DNA of 64,000 nt from Trifolium pratense (Eukaryota; Streptophyta; Magnoliopsida; Fabales; Fabaceae), in the NCBI RefSeq assembly GCF_020283565.1, contig NC_060061.1:46351362-46415361 (forward strand). Direction: 5' to 3'. Within the stretch, counting starts at the first letter, position 1; every line of letters begins with the position of its first letter. Of this stretch, positions 1-11,654 are shown one piece after another. Position numbers and translations under genes: made by a program. A model generated the notes under the pieces. The model had not been told where the DNA came from and ran no database searches. It worked only from the letters and a program-made list of their open reading frames with translations.

Positions 1-1
1 T

Positions 2-2017
2 CACTTCAGAGTTTTTGGATGCATAGCCTTTGTTCATGTACCTGACAGTCAAAGAACCAAGCTAGATAGCAAAAGTGTGAAATGTGTTCTTCTGGGACTA
101 AGTGAAGAGTCAAAAGCTTATAAGCTTTATGACCCTGAAAAGAAGAAAATAATCATCAGCAAAGATGTGGTATTTGAAGAAAATAAAGGTTGGAATTGGA
201 ATAAGATCTCAGACAAAAAGCAAAACCAGTCAAGCAATGATGTTCTCAGTGATGAAGAGTATAGTACATCAGCTCCAGCAAATGACTATGAGGCTCCAGC
301 AAATGACAATGAGGTTCAAGCTGAAGTTGATATGAATACTTCAAGTGATGATAGTGATGGCATTGACTTCCAATCTGAGGTGAATTTGCCTCCAAGAGTT
401 AGGAGACCACCTCAGAGCTTGAATGATTTTGTCACAGGAGAGGAGCTTGACCAGCTGCATAATCTTGCAGTCTATGTAGCTACTGAAGATCCAACATCAT
501 TCAGTGAGGCTGTTAAGTCTAAAGTTTGGATAGAAGCTATGAATCAAGAAATGCAGTCCATAGAGAAGAATCAAACTTGGGAGCTTACTAGTTTACCTGA
601 TGGAGCCAATGTAATTGGTGTGAAATGGATTTACAAAACTAAACACAATGAAAAGGGAGAAATTGATAAACATAAGGCAAGACTGGTGGCAAAAGGGTAC
701 AATCAGAAGCATGGTATTGACTATGATGAGGTATTTGCTCCTGTGGCAAGATGGGACACAATTAGATCAATACTAGCTATAGCTGCAAGAGAAGGTTGGA
801 AAGTGTTCCAGTTGGATGTAAAAAGTGCCTTTTTACATGGTGAATTAAGTGAAGATATCTATGTTGAACAGCCACCAGGTTATCAGAGGGAAAAGAACAA
901 GGTGTACAAACTTAAGAAAGCTCTGTATGGCCTAAAGCAAGCACCAAGGGCCTGGTACAGTAGAATTGAAGCCTACTTCAACTCTGAGGAATTTGAGAAA
1001 TGTCCTTCAGAGCATACATTGTTCATAAAGCACAAGCCAAATGGTAAGATTCTGATAGTCAGTCTATATGTTGATGATCTCATATACACTGGAAATGATT
1101 TGCTTCTGATGAATGAGTTCAAAACATCAATGCAAAAGGAATTTTCAATGACTGATTTGGGCAAGATGAAGTTTTTTCTTGGAGTAGAAGTAATCCAGTC
1201 TGAGGAAGGTATATACATCAGTCAACAGAAATATGCAGCTGAGGTCTTAGGGAGGTTTGGTATGGAAAATTGCAACAGTGTATGCAGCCCTATAGTGCCT
1301 GGTTGTAAGCTTGACAAAGATGAAGATGGTGATGCTACAGATGCAAGAGAGTATAAGCAGATAGTTGGGAGCCTAATGTACCTGTTGGCTACAAGGCCTG
1401 ACTTGGCTTATTCAGTGTGTCTGGTAGCTAGATATATGGAAAGGCCTACAAACATACACCTTACAGCAGTCAAAAGAATATTGAGGTACTTAAAGGGTAC
1501 ACTTACAAATGGAATCATGTATAAATGTGACACTGAGAAGGGTTTTGAGCTAGTTGGCTGGTCAGATTCAGATTATGCTGGTGATGTGAATGACAGGAAG
1601 AGCACCACAGGGTTTGTATTCATGCTTGGATCAGGAGCCATATCTTGGTCTTCTAAGAAGCAACCTATTGTCACTTTGTCCACCACAGAGGCAGAATATG
1701 TTGCAGCTGCTGCATGTGCTTGCCAAGCTGTTTGGTTGAGAAGTATACTAAGCTACTTGCTTAAGAATCAGAAGATTTGCACTCAGATTTATTGTGATAA
1801 CAGCTCCTCCATCAAGCTGTCTAAAAATCCCATTATGCACGGTCGTTGTAAGCACATAGATGTGAGGTTTCACTTCTTGAGAGATCTTACAAAGGAAGGA
1901 ACAATTGAACTCAAACATTGCAAATCACAAGACCAGTTGGCTGACATCATGACCAAACCTTTGAAGTTGGATGCTTTTTTGAAATTGAGAAGTGGGTTAG
2001 GAATGGAGATGAAGTGA
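2..2017 (+). CDS. Copia pol polyprotein, C-terminal part (integrase end, reverse transcriptase, RNase H)
   Basis: The frame is open from base 2, so the true start lies left of the window; an apparent start at 77 is only an internal GTG. The first 60 or so residues match the segment after the Copia integrase core (HFRVFGC...). An acidic linker follows, then the RVT_2 reverse transcriptase (VWIEAMNQEM, GVKWIYKTK, ARLVAKGYNQ, QLDVKSAFLHG) with the catalytic YVDD at 1067-1078. RNase H follows (WSDSDYAGD, STTEAEYVA, YCDNSSS, KHIDVRFHF) and ends in the usual QLADIMTKPL motif. No stop or frameshift interrupts these domains, and the acidic residues needed for both activities are present. The enzyme copies element RNA into cDNA in cytoplasmic particles. 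Frame integrity suggests a fairly young copy, but upstream domains are not visible. Confidence 0.95.
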   Translation, partial: HFRVFGCIAFVHVPDSQRTKLDSKSVKCVLLGLSEESKAYKLYDPEKKKIIISKDVVFEENKGWNWNKISDKKQNQSSNDVLSDEEYSTSAPANDYEAPANDNEVQAEVDMNTSSDDSDGIDFQSEVNLPPRVRRPPQSLNDFVTGEELDQLHNLAVYVATEDPTSFSEAVKSKVWIEAMNQEMQSIEKNQTWELTSLPDGANVIGVKWIYKTKHNEKGEIDKHKARLVAKGYNQKHGIDYDEVFAPVARWDTIRSILAIAAREGWKVFQLDVKSAFLHGELSEDIYVEQPPGYQREKNKVYKLKKALYGLKQAPRAWYSRIEAYFNSEEFEKCPSEHTLFIKHKPNGKILIVSLYVDDLIYTGNDLLLMNEFKTSMQKEFSMTDLGKMKFFLGVEVIQSEEGIYISQQKYAAEVLGRFGMENCNSVCSPIVPGCKLDKDEDGDATDAREYKQIVGSLMYLLATRPDLAYSVCLVARYMERPTNIHLTAVKRILRYLKGTLTNGIMYKCDTEKGFELVGWSDSDYAGDVNDRKSTTGFVFMLGSGAISWSSKKQPIVTLSTTEAEYVAAAACACQAVWLRSILSYLLKNQKICTQIYCDNSSSIKLSKNPIMHGRCKHIDVRFHFLRDLTKEGTIELKHCKSQDQLADIMTKPLKLDAFLKLRSGLGMEMK

Positions 2018-2197
2018 ATGCTGCAGAATTGCTTGATCTGCTTCAGTTTTGCTCTTGCTGCAGAATTACTTGGATTGCTGCAGTTTTTCCACTGTTTTTG
2101 CTTTGCTTACTTTTCAGTTTTTGTGTGAATGTTGTTTAGCTTGCTTGTCAAGTATCCTTTAATTGAACTCTTAGGATTGTTCAATTAGGGGAGAGTT

Positions 2198-2378
2198 TGT
2201 TGTATAATGTGTTTGTAGTATTGGGCCTTGATTAGCTTAAGCCCAATATAGTTTGTGTTAGGCCCAATTGTAATGACTTGCTATATAAGCAAGGTTTGTG
2301 TGATCAATAAAATTGACTTGGCCATTTGTTCTTAACAATTCATTGACTGCAATCAATTTTGTCGATATTATAGTAACA
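2198..2378 (+). repeat. 3' LTR of the Copia element
   Basis: Directly after the purine-rich tract the sequence starts TGTTG and ends TAACA, the expected imperfect inverted termini. It is only about 181 bp. It holds a TATA-like CTATATAAG at 2281-2289 and AATAAA at 2306-2311, so promoter and polyadenylation signals sit close together. The start is well supported by the purine tract; the end is inferred from the terminal CA. Confidence 0.75.
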
Positions 2379-2512
2379 TTCAAGACATTATTTCAAATGG
2401 GAAATATAAATAGAGTTCATTAGGAATTAAAAATATGAAATTGTTCAATATGTGACATTTATTTATAATTAATTAAACAAAGTACCAACATATTGTTTGT
2501 AGTTAGGACTTA

Positions 2513-2844
2513 GAGCATCCACAATGGAGAAATCCAATTTTGGGTACCTAAGTGGATTTCGTGTGTACACATCACTCATTTATAATTTTTTAATAATAGT
2601 ACATAATAAGCACTCAATCTCTCAAACTCAACACCTCTTAAAAAATTCTAAACAGGTCCCACAAATAACTCTACATCTCATCAATAACTCTCCATCTTTA
2701 TAAATGAGTCCCACAAATTCTATTAGGTACTATGAGAGAGAGAGTGTTTATTTGAGAAGTGGTACATATTTGATACTAAAATGTGTTGTGCTTCAATGGT
2801 AGTACTATGAGTACCTAATAGGTACTACACCATTAGAGATGGTC
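2513..2844. mobile_element. MITE of PIF/Harbinger type
   Basis: The ends are imperfect inverted repeats (GAGCATCCACAATGG at the left; the complement of GACCATCTCTAATGG at the right). Both are flanked by TTA (2510-2512 and 2845-2847), the usual PIF/Harbinger target duplication. No coding capacity; 332 bp. Confidence 0.75.
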
Positions 2845-2847
2845 TTA

Positions 2848-2960
2848 GGAACATTGATTAGCTAGCAGGATCTAGGTTCGAACATAAAATTTTCCATTTT
2901 TTTGGTATTGAAAAACATATATTTAACCACTAAGTTACTTAACAAAAATATCAAAAACAT
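2848..2960 (+). repeat. Probable degenerate SINE fragment
   Basis: Contains a B-box-like GGTTCGAAC (2875-2883) and ends ACCACTAAGTTACTTAAC plus A-rich bases, close to the tail of the better SINE at 23.3 kb (CCACTAGGCTACTTGAC plus A-tail). The A-box is weak. Confidence 0.45.
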
Positions 2961-3119
2961 AACCAACAAAGAAAGTAGAAGATCCATCTAAAAATCCATA
3001 TAGATTTGGGATATTATTTTTGGATGTTGGTCTTCCTCTCTTTCTCCCCCGTAACTTGAAGAGAATATATGATATATATAAATTTTATAATCTAGTTGAG
3101 AATTTATATATTAATGGTA

Positions 3120-3257
<138 letters not shown>

Positions 3258-3361
3258 TGAATATAACTTACATTATCATGTGGACACATTAATATTAAAA
3301 ACACATCATTGATACGAATAAGATAGATTAAAATGTATATTAGGTATGTATGCGCTTCACG

Positions 3362-3837
3362 GTATTTTGTTTTTGTTTTAAATCTTGGTTCGGATTATAA
3401 TACTGGAATCAAAACTTTATTCACCAACAAGAATTGCGAACTAAATTCAATACTTTTTAGGCGAATCAAAATAAAGAAATTAGGAGACCGTTGATTTCAA
3501 AACTAATCGCATTCCTTTACTGAGGATTAATAAAATCATGAAAACAGATTAGAGAGTGAAAAAGATAGCAGCTGAAACACCTATTATGTTCATGACGACA
3601 AAGAATCATGAACGTAATAGGTGTTTCAGTTGCTACCTTATTCACTCCCTTGTATGCTTTCATTATCTTCTTGATCCTCAATAAAGGAATGTGAATAGTT
3701 TTGAAATCAACGGTGATCTCCTCAATTTCTTTGTTTTGATTCGCCCAAAAAGTGACAAGTTTTATCGGCAATTGTTGTTGGTGAATAAAGTTTTGATTCT
3801 ATTATATTGTTCGTACACATATTTAAAACAAAATGCA
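3362..3837. mobile_element. Long-inverted-repeat (foldback) element, family A copy 1
   Basis: The two halves are inverted copies of each other over roughly 200 bp per arm (for example CTTTATTCACCAACAAGAAT near 3417 and its near-complement near 3770). A second nested hairpin at 3576-3630 pairs GAAACACCTATTATGTTCAT with its complement. A related copy is at 12905-13433. No transposase. The long arms suggest a MULE-like or foldback MITE; no target duplication was recognised. Confidence 0.75.
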
Positions 3838-3869
3838 TTGAACCACACAAAAAATAATTAAAAAACAGT

Positions 3870-4632
3870 GCATGTCAATTCTTAGGATATGATTAAAAGA
3901 CAAGATGATGATATAGAATGATGGGTAAATAAATTCAACCTAAAACAAGAATAACATGTATAAATGGGTTACACCTAGAAAGAAATAAAAAATAAAGATT
4001 ATCGCAAGCATCTTTTAAGTTATTTGAAATGATAAAAGGAGAATATGCAAAACCTATATCTTTACTGTGCAACTAACCTAAGACCTTAGAATTTTCGGTG
4101 AAGTATATCTCCATCTAAATTTCCTACTAAAAGTCAATGAATCATCTACAATAGTCATTGATTCTATTTTCTTGTCGCATCTCCGATAACCCAATTTAAT
4201 CGGATATCCTTAGTTGAATACATGTGCAAGCTATTATTATGTGCAAGTTTTGTAAATGATTCATTGACTTGCACATGATAATGACTTGCACATGTATTCA
4301 ACTAAAGTTATCCGATTTAGATTGGATTATCGGAGACGCGACGAGAAAATAGAATCAATAACTGTGGTAGATCATTCATTGACTTTTAGTAGGAAATTCA
4401 GATGTACTTCACCGATAATTCTAATGACGTCTTAGGTTAGTTGCACTATAAAGATATAGGTTTTGCATATTCTCCTTTTATCGTTTCAAATGACTTAAAA
4501 AATGCTCGTGATAATCTTTTTTTTTTCTTTCTAGGAGTTATCCATTTATTCTTGTTTTGGGTTGAATTTATTTACCCATCATTCTAAATATCATCATCTA
4601 GTTTTTTAATCCCAAAGTGAGACTTGACATGC
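3870..4632. mobile_element. Long-inverted-repeat (foldback) element, family B
   Basis: A near-complete palindrome of 763 bp with arms of about 350 bp. Left-arm landmarks (GCATGTCA at 3870, GAATGATGGGTAAATAAATT near 3917, TGCAAAACCTATATCTTTA near 4046) recur as complements in the right arm, ending TGACATGC at 4625-4632. The turn is near 4240-4260. It starts 33 bp after the preceding foldback element. No coding capacity. Confidence 0.78.
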
Positions 4633-4685
4633 TAAGTTCTTTTTGGATAATGGTAATTGGCTTTGATAGAGCATAGAGAGCCTCT

Positions 4686-5810
4686 CACTACTAGAAATTC
4701 TCCAATTTCCTGCGGAAAATAATCTGCAACTATTCCTAAGGATTTTTCTAAGGATTTCGCACTTAGGATTTTTCTGCAGAAAATATCATCATCTAGATTT
4801 TTCTACGGATTCCGCAGTTATTTTCAAGGATTTTCCTGTGAAATTTTACAATCAGACCACTTTCCTGCGGATCTTGTTATTTCAAGAAATTTCGCAGGTA
4901 TTCCCAAGACTTTTCCTGCGGATTTTGGCACCCTAGATTCCTGCGGATTTTACTACTTCAGAAAATTATGCGGGTAACTTTTAATTTATTTTTATTTTAA
5001 AATTATGATTAAGGTTTTTTTTTAAAAAAATTATGATTAAGATAAAAAAATATTAAAACTATTAAAATATAAAAAATAAAATTCGTCATTCATCACTTAA
5101 CCCTCGTATTCTCCAGAACTCTAAAATCAATTTCTTTTCACCATCAACTCATTCCTTTCCACAACAAACCCTAAATAATCACAATCGTGAAACTCATTCA
5201 TCTGAAAATCACAATCGATCACGATCTCACCGCCAAACCTATCCATCTCCGGAGAAACTCATACATCAAAAAACTCGATCTTTATTTTATGAGGCATTTT
5301 GTTTGAAGATCTAAAGAGTAACATTTTCAAGTTTAGCCTATGTTAAAAGATGTAAATTTCTTACATGCTTTTAGTTAGTATTCGACGAACTTAATTATGT
5401 AAGGCATAATTATTATTCATGATTGAGTTTTTGTATTCAGACGTACACTAATTTTTTATTATAGAATTGTGTCTTGGTTTATCAAAATAGTTCTAATTTA
5501 ATTAACTTTTTAATTTGGATCTCAAAAAACTAGTCTAGGTGAATATCCCTATCCTTTGAATAAGAAAAATGATATTGAGGTACTAATAATTTGGATATTT
5601 TGCTGCGCATTTACCGTGGGATTTTACCTGCGGATATAGTTGAGGAAGTTATAGGTGTTTCCTGCGGATTAGATGAGGTTTTTCATGCGGATTTATATGA
5701 GGGTTTTCTTGCGGATTTTATCTGCAGTTTTACCTTATGATACAATTACCTACAAAGGTATTGGCTGGTAACCAGAATCTGCAGGAAATTCCGTAGGTAA
5801 AATCATATTA
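4686..5810. mobile_element. CACTA-type element, left terminus with subterminal repeats; right end unclear
   Basis: CACTACTAGAAATTCTCC at 4686 is a typical CACTA terminus. It is followed by many copies of a subterminal motif around TTCCTGCGGATTTT (4705-4965), and the same motif recurs at 5600-5720 and 5780-5800. Between them lies unrelated sequence (5095-5300) that resembles a gene leader. No matching TAGTG right terminus was found, so the right limit is approximate. Non-autonomous: no transposase frame. Confidence 0.65.
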
Positions 5811-6010
5811 CTGTATTAAAAAATCATATCATATAATTTAAAGTTTAATCTAATTTAATATGGAATAAAAAAATTAACAGATTTTGCATATCCATATACT
5901 ATGATTGTATGAAAATGATTTTTTTTTTAATTCAGCCAAATTTATTAGGAGAATTCATTAGTACACATATATTAATATAGCACAATATAAGTCGTATTCA
6001 TATCTGTAAG

Positions 6011-6741
6011 CAAAATTCGAAAAACACATTAGCGGAGAACAAAAACCAAAGGACTACCCACGAAAATCAAAATACATTATTTACCTTTTCCATACAAATC
6101 TCATCATTCAAATTTGACTTTGTTGCCATGGATCAAAGCTTGAAAGACAATATAAGCTTTGTTGTGAGAAATTTTTTTGGTCTACAGTTGTCTGTGAAAA
6201 ATCAACTGCTAAAATATAAATAACCATATAACTTATTATACATGAATTTGTATGCATAGGTAAATGATACCAAAGACAAAACATAGGCGCCATCTATATT
6301 GAATTATTTTTTTTAAAAAAAAAGTGGAGAATTCTAAGTCAAAGCGCTATCTTTACTGAATTATTTAATAAAAAAATGGAGAATTCTAAGTCAAATTCTG
6401 AATTATCTAAAAAATTTCTCCACTTTTTTTTTTATTTTAAATAATTCAATAGAGATGCCACTTCTGTTTAGCCTTTTGTATCATTTACTTATGCCTTCGA
6501 ACTCATGTATAATAAGCTATAAGATTATTTAAATTTCACCAGTTCGTTTTCCACAAAATGACTATAGACCTAAAAAATTTCTCACAACAAAGTTTATATT
6601 GTCTTGCAAGCATAGCTTTGATCCATGATAACAAAGTTAAATTCGAATGATAAGACTTGTGTGGAAAAGGTAAATAATGTATTTTGTTTTTCGTGGGTAG
6701 TCCTTTGGTTTTTGTTCTCCACTAGTGTGTGTTTTTGAATA
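6011..6741. mobile_element. Long-inverted-repeat (foldback) element, family C
   Basis: A palindrome of about 730 bp with arms near 290 bp. Left GGAGAACAAAAACCAAAGGA (6034) pairs with TCCTTTGGTTTTTGTTCTCC (6701). GGATCAAAGCTT (6130) pairs with AAGCATAGCTTTGATCC on the right. The centre is AT-rich and includes repeated GGAGAATTCTAAGTCAAA. No transposase; flanking duplication not recognised. Confidence 0.75.
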
Positions 6742-8097
6742 ATATGTTTGACCAAAAAAAAGGAAAAATATGTTTCACAAAAGAAGAATATGTTTGACCA
6801 AAAATGAAAAATATATTTAGAATAATATGTTTGACAAAAAAAAATTGTGCCATTTTTTTAAATAGTGTGAATGATGAAGCAGTGAAGGTTTCATATGTAG
6901 ATGGTGATCCTGATAGGAAAGGAGGAAGAAGAAGGATGGTTTGAGTGGTGATATAATTTTTTGATCAATTTTTTATTTTTTTTTAACCAAAGAGATGCTA
7001 GCAAAGAGCTAGACACCCCAAAATATATTAAAAAGGGCAACAAAAAGAAATGGAGGGGACAAGAACCAAAACTCCATTAAGAGGTGCAAATACGAAATTG
7101 GTCTTTTATAACATTGTAGTTTTTAAGAGTAATCTCTATTTTGGGTTTCTTACAAAATAAAAAAAAAAAAAGAGTTTTAGTCCCTATAAAATGCAAATAC
7201 GGATTAAAAGTGAATAAATTTTCTTGAGCGACTAAACTTAAAAGTTCATAATTTTGTATGGATTAAAAATATATTTAACCCTATATATTATTTATACACA
7301 TTAAATACTTTTTACTGATATTTTGATTATGTTGGTAATTTTTTAAGGTTCGTGATGATGAAATACAAGAAAATGGAGTTTGAATTGTGTTCACTGTTTC
7401 TCACAAGTTTTAAATTCTTTTTGTTTCTCATAAAACCATTTATCTTCTTTTAAACACAAGCATAGAGAATTGTAATTAAATCCCAAAAAACATAATCAGA
7501 GTAAAGAGAGAAGGAACATAGAAAGATACAACACCATAATTTTTATACTAATTCACTATATTAATGAGAAGCTAGTCCGGTCCACTCTTTCTTCTTTTTT
7601 ATACTATAATGTTGGATCATTGTTCCTCTTGTATCAAATTCCAGATTATAGTTTTTTTAAATCATTAAAACTTGTTGATTTAATCCAAACTTAAAAATTA
7701 TAAGTTAGATTGAGTGAGATTAAAACCACCAAATAAGAGTACATAATAGATATTGATCCAAGTCTTTATACATGCAAGATCTATTAAAAGTATAACTTTT
7801 TATCATCTTTCCGCTTGAGATCTTTAGAAAATTGAAAAGGATGAAAATAACATGGATAAAATTTGATATGCCTAATAGTTAAGAATGATGCCACCGTTTC
7901 TAAGGCTAAAAAAAAACTAAGAAAAAAAAAATCCAGATCCCGGAACCCTTCATTCTTTTTGCCTCGTATCCATTGTGTTGATTCTTTCGTGTTTGGTGAT
8001 TCTATTTTATTGTACTCACTATTGTCTTCTACAACGCTTCTTGTGATATCTCTCTTTAGTCATTAGATACCCTAATCCAGCCGCCCATTAAAAACCC
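6742..8097. other. Gene-free AT-rich stretch
   Basis: No credible coding region. A short stretch at 7160-7290 (TTTTAGTCCCTATAAAAT to TATATTTAACCC) resembles ends of a common legume MITE. About 90 bp at 7630-7720 is a diverged copy of 13840-13935, the sequence into which the 13.9-kb retrotransposon inserted. Confidence 0.6.
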
Positions 8098-8168
8098 TAA
8101 TTGTGTCCAAAATAATACTCCCTATAATATAGTCTAAATACATCAATTCTTTAATGAATATAAAACAA

Positions 8169-8240
<72 letters not shown>
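8098..8240. repeat. Fragment of the tandem-array MITE plus (AT)n run
   Basis: 8098-8165 (TGTGTCCAAAATAATACTCC, then TATAGTCTAAATACATCAA) matches part of the repeat unit at 8990-9130, then runs into an AT microsatellite (8170-8240). The array seems once to have reached this point before other elements inserted. Confidence 0.65.
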
Positions 8241-8243
<3 letters not shown>

Positions 8244-8530
8244 TCAGGATCCGTTGACACCAACTAGTTTGACACCAAATATTACACCTCTCAATAACGT
8301 TTTAACCGATATAAATTTTATAAAATCCACCGTTGGATTGAAAGTTTACATCATATAGATCATTTGTGTAAAATTTCAAATAAATCCAAAATCATTTGAT
8401 ATGTTATTGAGATACATCAAAATTAACGGTTTTTGTATTTTTTTAAATGCCGTTAATCTTTATGTGTCTCAATAGCATATCAAATGATTTTGGATTTGTC
8501 TGAAATTTTACACAAATGATCTATATGTGT
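8241..8530. mobile_element. MITE-like palindromic repeat (GTTGACACC type)
   Basis: Begins with GTTGACACCAACTAGTTTGA. It has an inverted repeat: CATATAGATCATTTGTGTAA (8352) and its complement near 8509-8525, and CAAATGATTTTGGATTTG on the right pairing with sequence near 8380-8400. No coding capacity. Confidence 0.6.
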
Positions 8531-8535
8531 GTGTG

Positions 8536-8821
8536 TGGGATTTGCTAATGCACACCCACTGTTTTTTATGAAGGTGTGCATTAGCAACATACATCTTAAG
8601 GTGTATTTAACTACTTTTTAGTTATCATTTGCTAACACACACCTTCTAAAAATTAAGTAGGTGTATTATAGCAAATGCCTATAGGAGTTGCTAACATACA
8701 CCCACTTATTTTTTAGAAGGTGTGCATTAGCAACATGCACCTTAAGGTGTATTTAACTACTTTTTAGTTATAACTTGCTAACACACACCTTCTTAAAAAT
8801 AAGCGGGTATACGTTAGCAAA

Positions 8822-8824
<3 letters not shown>
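8536..8824. repeat. Two tandem copies of a short MITE (GCTAACACACACC type)
   Basis: Two similar units of about 140 bp (about 8536-8680 and 8690-8822). Each begins near TTGCTAA.ACACACCCACT, has internal AAGGTGTATTTAACTACTTTTTAGTTAT, and ends with the inverted form of its start. The two terminal halves of each unit are complementary. Confidence 0.7.

Positions 8825-8825
<1 letters not shown>

Positions 8826-8880
<55 letters not shown>
8826..8880. repeat. (TA)n microsatellite
   Basis: Pure TA repeat of about 55 bp between the tandem MITE pair and the tandem array. Confidence 0.95.
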
Positions 8881-8882
<2 letters not shown>

Positions 8883-10370
8883 CCGGAGGGGGTAGTTAAA
8901 TCATGTGTGGGTCCCTTTTAATCCCTTATTACACGTTAAAATGAAAAGTTGCATTGGGAAACAACAAACAAAAACTCTTTTCTAATTGTGTCCAAAATAA
9001 TACTCCCTCCAGTCCAATATATAAGAAAAAAAATATTTTTTAAATTCATTAAAGAATTGATGTATGTATGTATGTGGACTATAATATAGTCTAAATACAT
9101 GAATTCTTTAATGAATCTAAAACACAACTTTTTTCTCATATATATGATCGGAGTGGGAAGTTAAATCATGTGAGCCACTTTTAACCCCACATTACACATT
9201 AAAATGAAAGGTTGCATTGGGAAACAACAAACAAAAACTCTTTTCCATTCTTTTCTAACTGTGTCCCAAATAATACTCTTTCTAGTTCTATATATAAGAA
9301 AAAATTGTTTTTTAGATTCATTAAAAAAATGACGGATGTATGTGTATGTGAACTATATGTGAACTATATAATTCACATACATCCGTCAATTCTTTAATGA
9401 ATCTAAAACGCAACTTTTTTTTCTTTTATATAAGACCGGAGTGGGTAGCTAAATCATGTGGGCCCCTTTTAACCCCTCATTACAATTTAAAATGAAATGT
9501 TGCATTGGAAAACAGCAAACAAAAACTATTTTCGATTCTTTTCTAATTATGTCCCAAATAATAATCCCTCTAATCCTATATATATAAGAAAAAAATTGCT
9601 TTTGACATTCATTAAAGAATTGATATATGTGGACTATAATATAGTCTAAATACAGCAATTCTTTAATGAATCTAAAACGCAATTTTTTCTTATATATAAG
9701 ACAGAAAGGGCTAGTTAAATTATGTGGGCCCTTTTTAACGCCTTATTACATGTTAAAATGAAAGGTTGCATTGGGAACCAACATACAAAAACTCTTTTCC
9801 ATTCTATTTTAATTGTGTCCCAACTAATACTCTTTGTAGTCCTATATATTACTCCATCCTTAATTATAAGCAAAAATTTGCTTTCTAGATTCATTGAATA
9901 ATTAATGTATCTGGTCTATATTATAGACCAAATTCATCGGTTATTGAATGAATCTGAAAAGTTCACTTTTGCTTGTAATTAAGGATGAATGGAGTATAAG
10001 AAGAAAAACAATTATTTTTTAGATTCATTAAAGAATTGATGTATGTGCACTATAATATAGTCCAAATTCATCGGTTATTGAATGAATCTGAAAAATTCAC
10101 TTTTGCTTATAATTAAGGATGGAGGAAATATAAGAAGAAAAAAAATTGTTTTTTAGATTCATTAAAGAATTGATGTATGTGCACTATGATATAGTTTAAA
10201 TACATCAATTTTTTAATGAATTTAAAACACAACTTTTTTTCTTAAATATAGGACTGGAAGGGTAGTTAAATCATGTGAGCTCCTTTTAACCCTCATTATA
10301 CGTTAAAATGATGCATTGGGAAACCGCAAACAAAAACTATTTTCCATTATTTTCTTAAAACGTGCACGCT
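8881..10370. repeat. Tandem array of a 265-290-bp unit containing a MITE
   Basis: The start of the unit (GACCGGAG.GGGTAGTTAAATC) recurs near 8881, 9147, 9434, 9699 and 10252. Each unit has about 130 bp of shared non-MITE sequence (GGTTGCATTGGGAAACAACA...) plus a TA-flanked MITE whose halves are inverted (TTCATTAAAGAATTGATGTA and its complement, centred on GACTATAATATAGTC). In the last interval a second, related MITE (TTAATTATAAGCAAAAATT) has inserted and doubled the spacing. Confidence 0.8.
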
Positions 10371-11544
10371 TTTGCAAAACATGTGAGACATGACCCTCTT
10401 TATATATCTTTCTCACTATAGCCTTCAACAACACTCCATATATCTCTCTCCAATAACCCTTCTTCTTTCAACTTGTTTTTTTTATTCCAATGCATCTTGT
10501 CATCAGCAACTCTTAGATTCCCAATTGAGTCTTTAGATCTATTAGATTTTCTCATATCCAAGTTTTAATTTACTGTCTAATGTTTGATTGTATGGTTTTC
10601 ATTTCTCACATCAACCCATTGATAGTAATTGCAATTTATTCAAAATTTACGTACATATCCCAAGGTGCAAAAGAAAAGGACTCCTAATTCTTCAAAGGCA
10701 GAGACATTGATCTTTTTTAAGGTATACATCTACCATAGGCATTTCCTCTATGTTTCTTTTAACAGATTTGTTTTTCTACTACAATTACTCTTTTTTCTTT
10801 GATTTCTCACTGTTTCATATGCCCTTTTTGGAAGGGTTGTTGATTGTAGAGTCAATCGTGTCTTTAATGGAGGACAACAGTTTATTGCATGGTTGTTGTT
10901 ATTCTTTAGGTGAGTCTTCTTTGTTATTTTTATCTTATTGTTATCTTTAATCTTGATATTTTGTGGTTTAATTTTTTCAGGGTTTTCCTTATTATAAATT
11001 AAAAATAGTTGTGATTTCAGAGTTATAAGGATGAGTTGGTGGTTACGATGGATGAGAGGGAGTGAAGTGATATGGAAACTGTGAAAATATTGTTAAAAAA
11101 TGTGTTTTATTTGCAAAAGAAAGGAACTTTGAATTTATTTTTACAATAGGTCTTTAAATTAATAGGTAAATGAGTATTTTTAAAAGATATATATTTTTTA
11201 TCATTTAAAAAATTATAGTAAATAAATATTATTTACCAAAACTATCAAGAAACTAAAATTTGATTTTTTAAACTTTTTTATTACTCATGATAGTGAATAT
11301 TGAATATTTTAATAAAAAAATGTAAGAAATTAATATAAAGGTCTCATGTTAATTTCATTCCATCTATTTTCATAGATCCAAACATAACCTAAAAATCACA
11401 TGTTCAAATCCCTTTTATGCTTGTTAAAATTGATTTATTTAAAAAACACTGCAGGCAATTGGTATTAAGGTGATGGTGGTCGGGCACACTCATCAAGTTA
11501 GTGCTATGCCTATACAATGTAAATCTTAGATTCTAATTTATGTT

Positions 11545-11550
<6 letters not shown>
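10371..11550. other. No recognised gene; possible gene remnants
   Basis: 10380-10500 is CT-rich and leader-like, but no convincing downstream frame follows. A 66-residue frame at 10750-10950 has no recognisable motif. At 11452-11528 a splice-acceptor-like TGCAG precedes a short open stretch, unidentified. I call no gene here. Confidence 0.4.

Positions 11551-11586
<36 letters not shown>
11551..11586. repeat. (AT)n microsatellite
   Basis: 18 AT units. Confidence 0.95.
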
Positions 11587-11590
<4 letters not shown>

Positions 11591-11654
11591 GACTAATTGA
11601 GTTCTGCCTTTTATTTAACTTAATTACAATATGGAATCATTCTAGTTTGATATA

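Larger units (their letters stand above)
1..2378 (+). mobile_element. Copia-type LTR retrotransposon, 3' portion cut by the window edge
   Basis: The window opens inside a Ty1/Copia element. What remains is the end of the integrase region, all of reverse transcriptase and RNase H, a short untranslated tail, a purine tract (2183-2195) and the 3' LTR. The 5' LTR, gag, protease and integrase core lie to the left, so target duplication and LTR divergence cannot be read here. Confidence 0.93.

Noticed and set aside
8881..10370. CRISPR-like array of spaced repeats
   Set aside because: Units are 265-290 bp and conserved across their whole length, each containing a MITE; there are no short repeats with unique spacers.
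11440..11530. Exon of a transporter ATPase after a TGCAG acceptor
   Set aside because: The short open stretch lacks any definite family motif and nothing upstream or downstream continues it.
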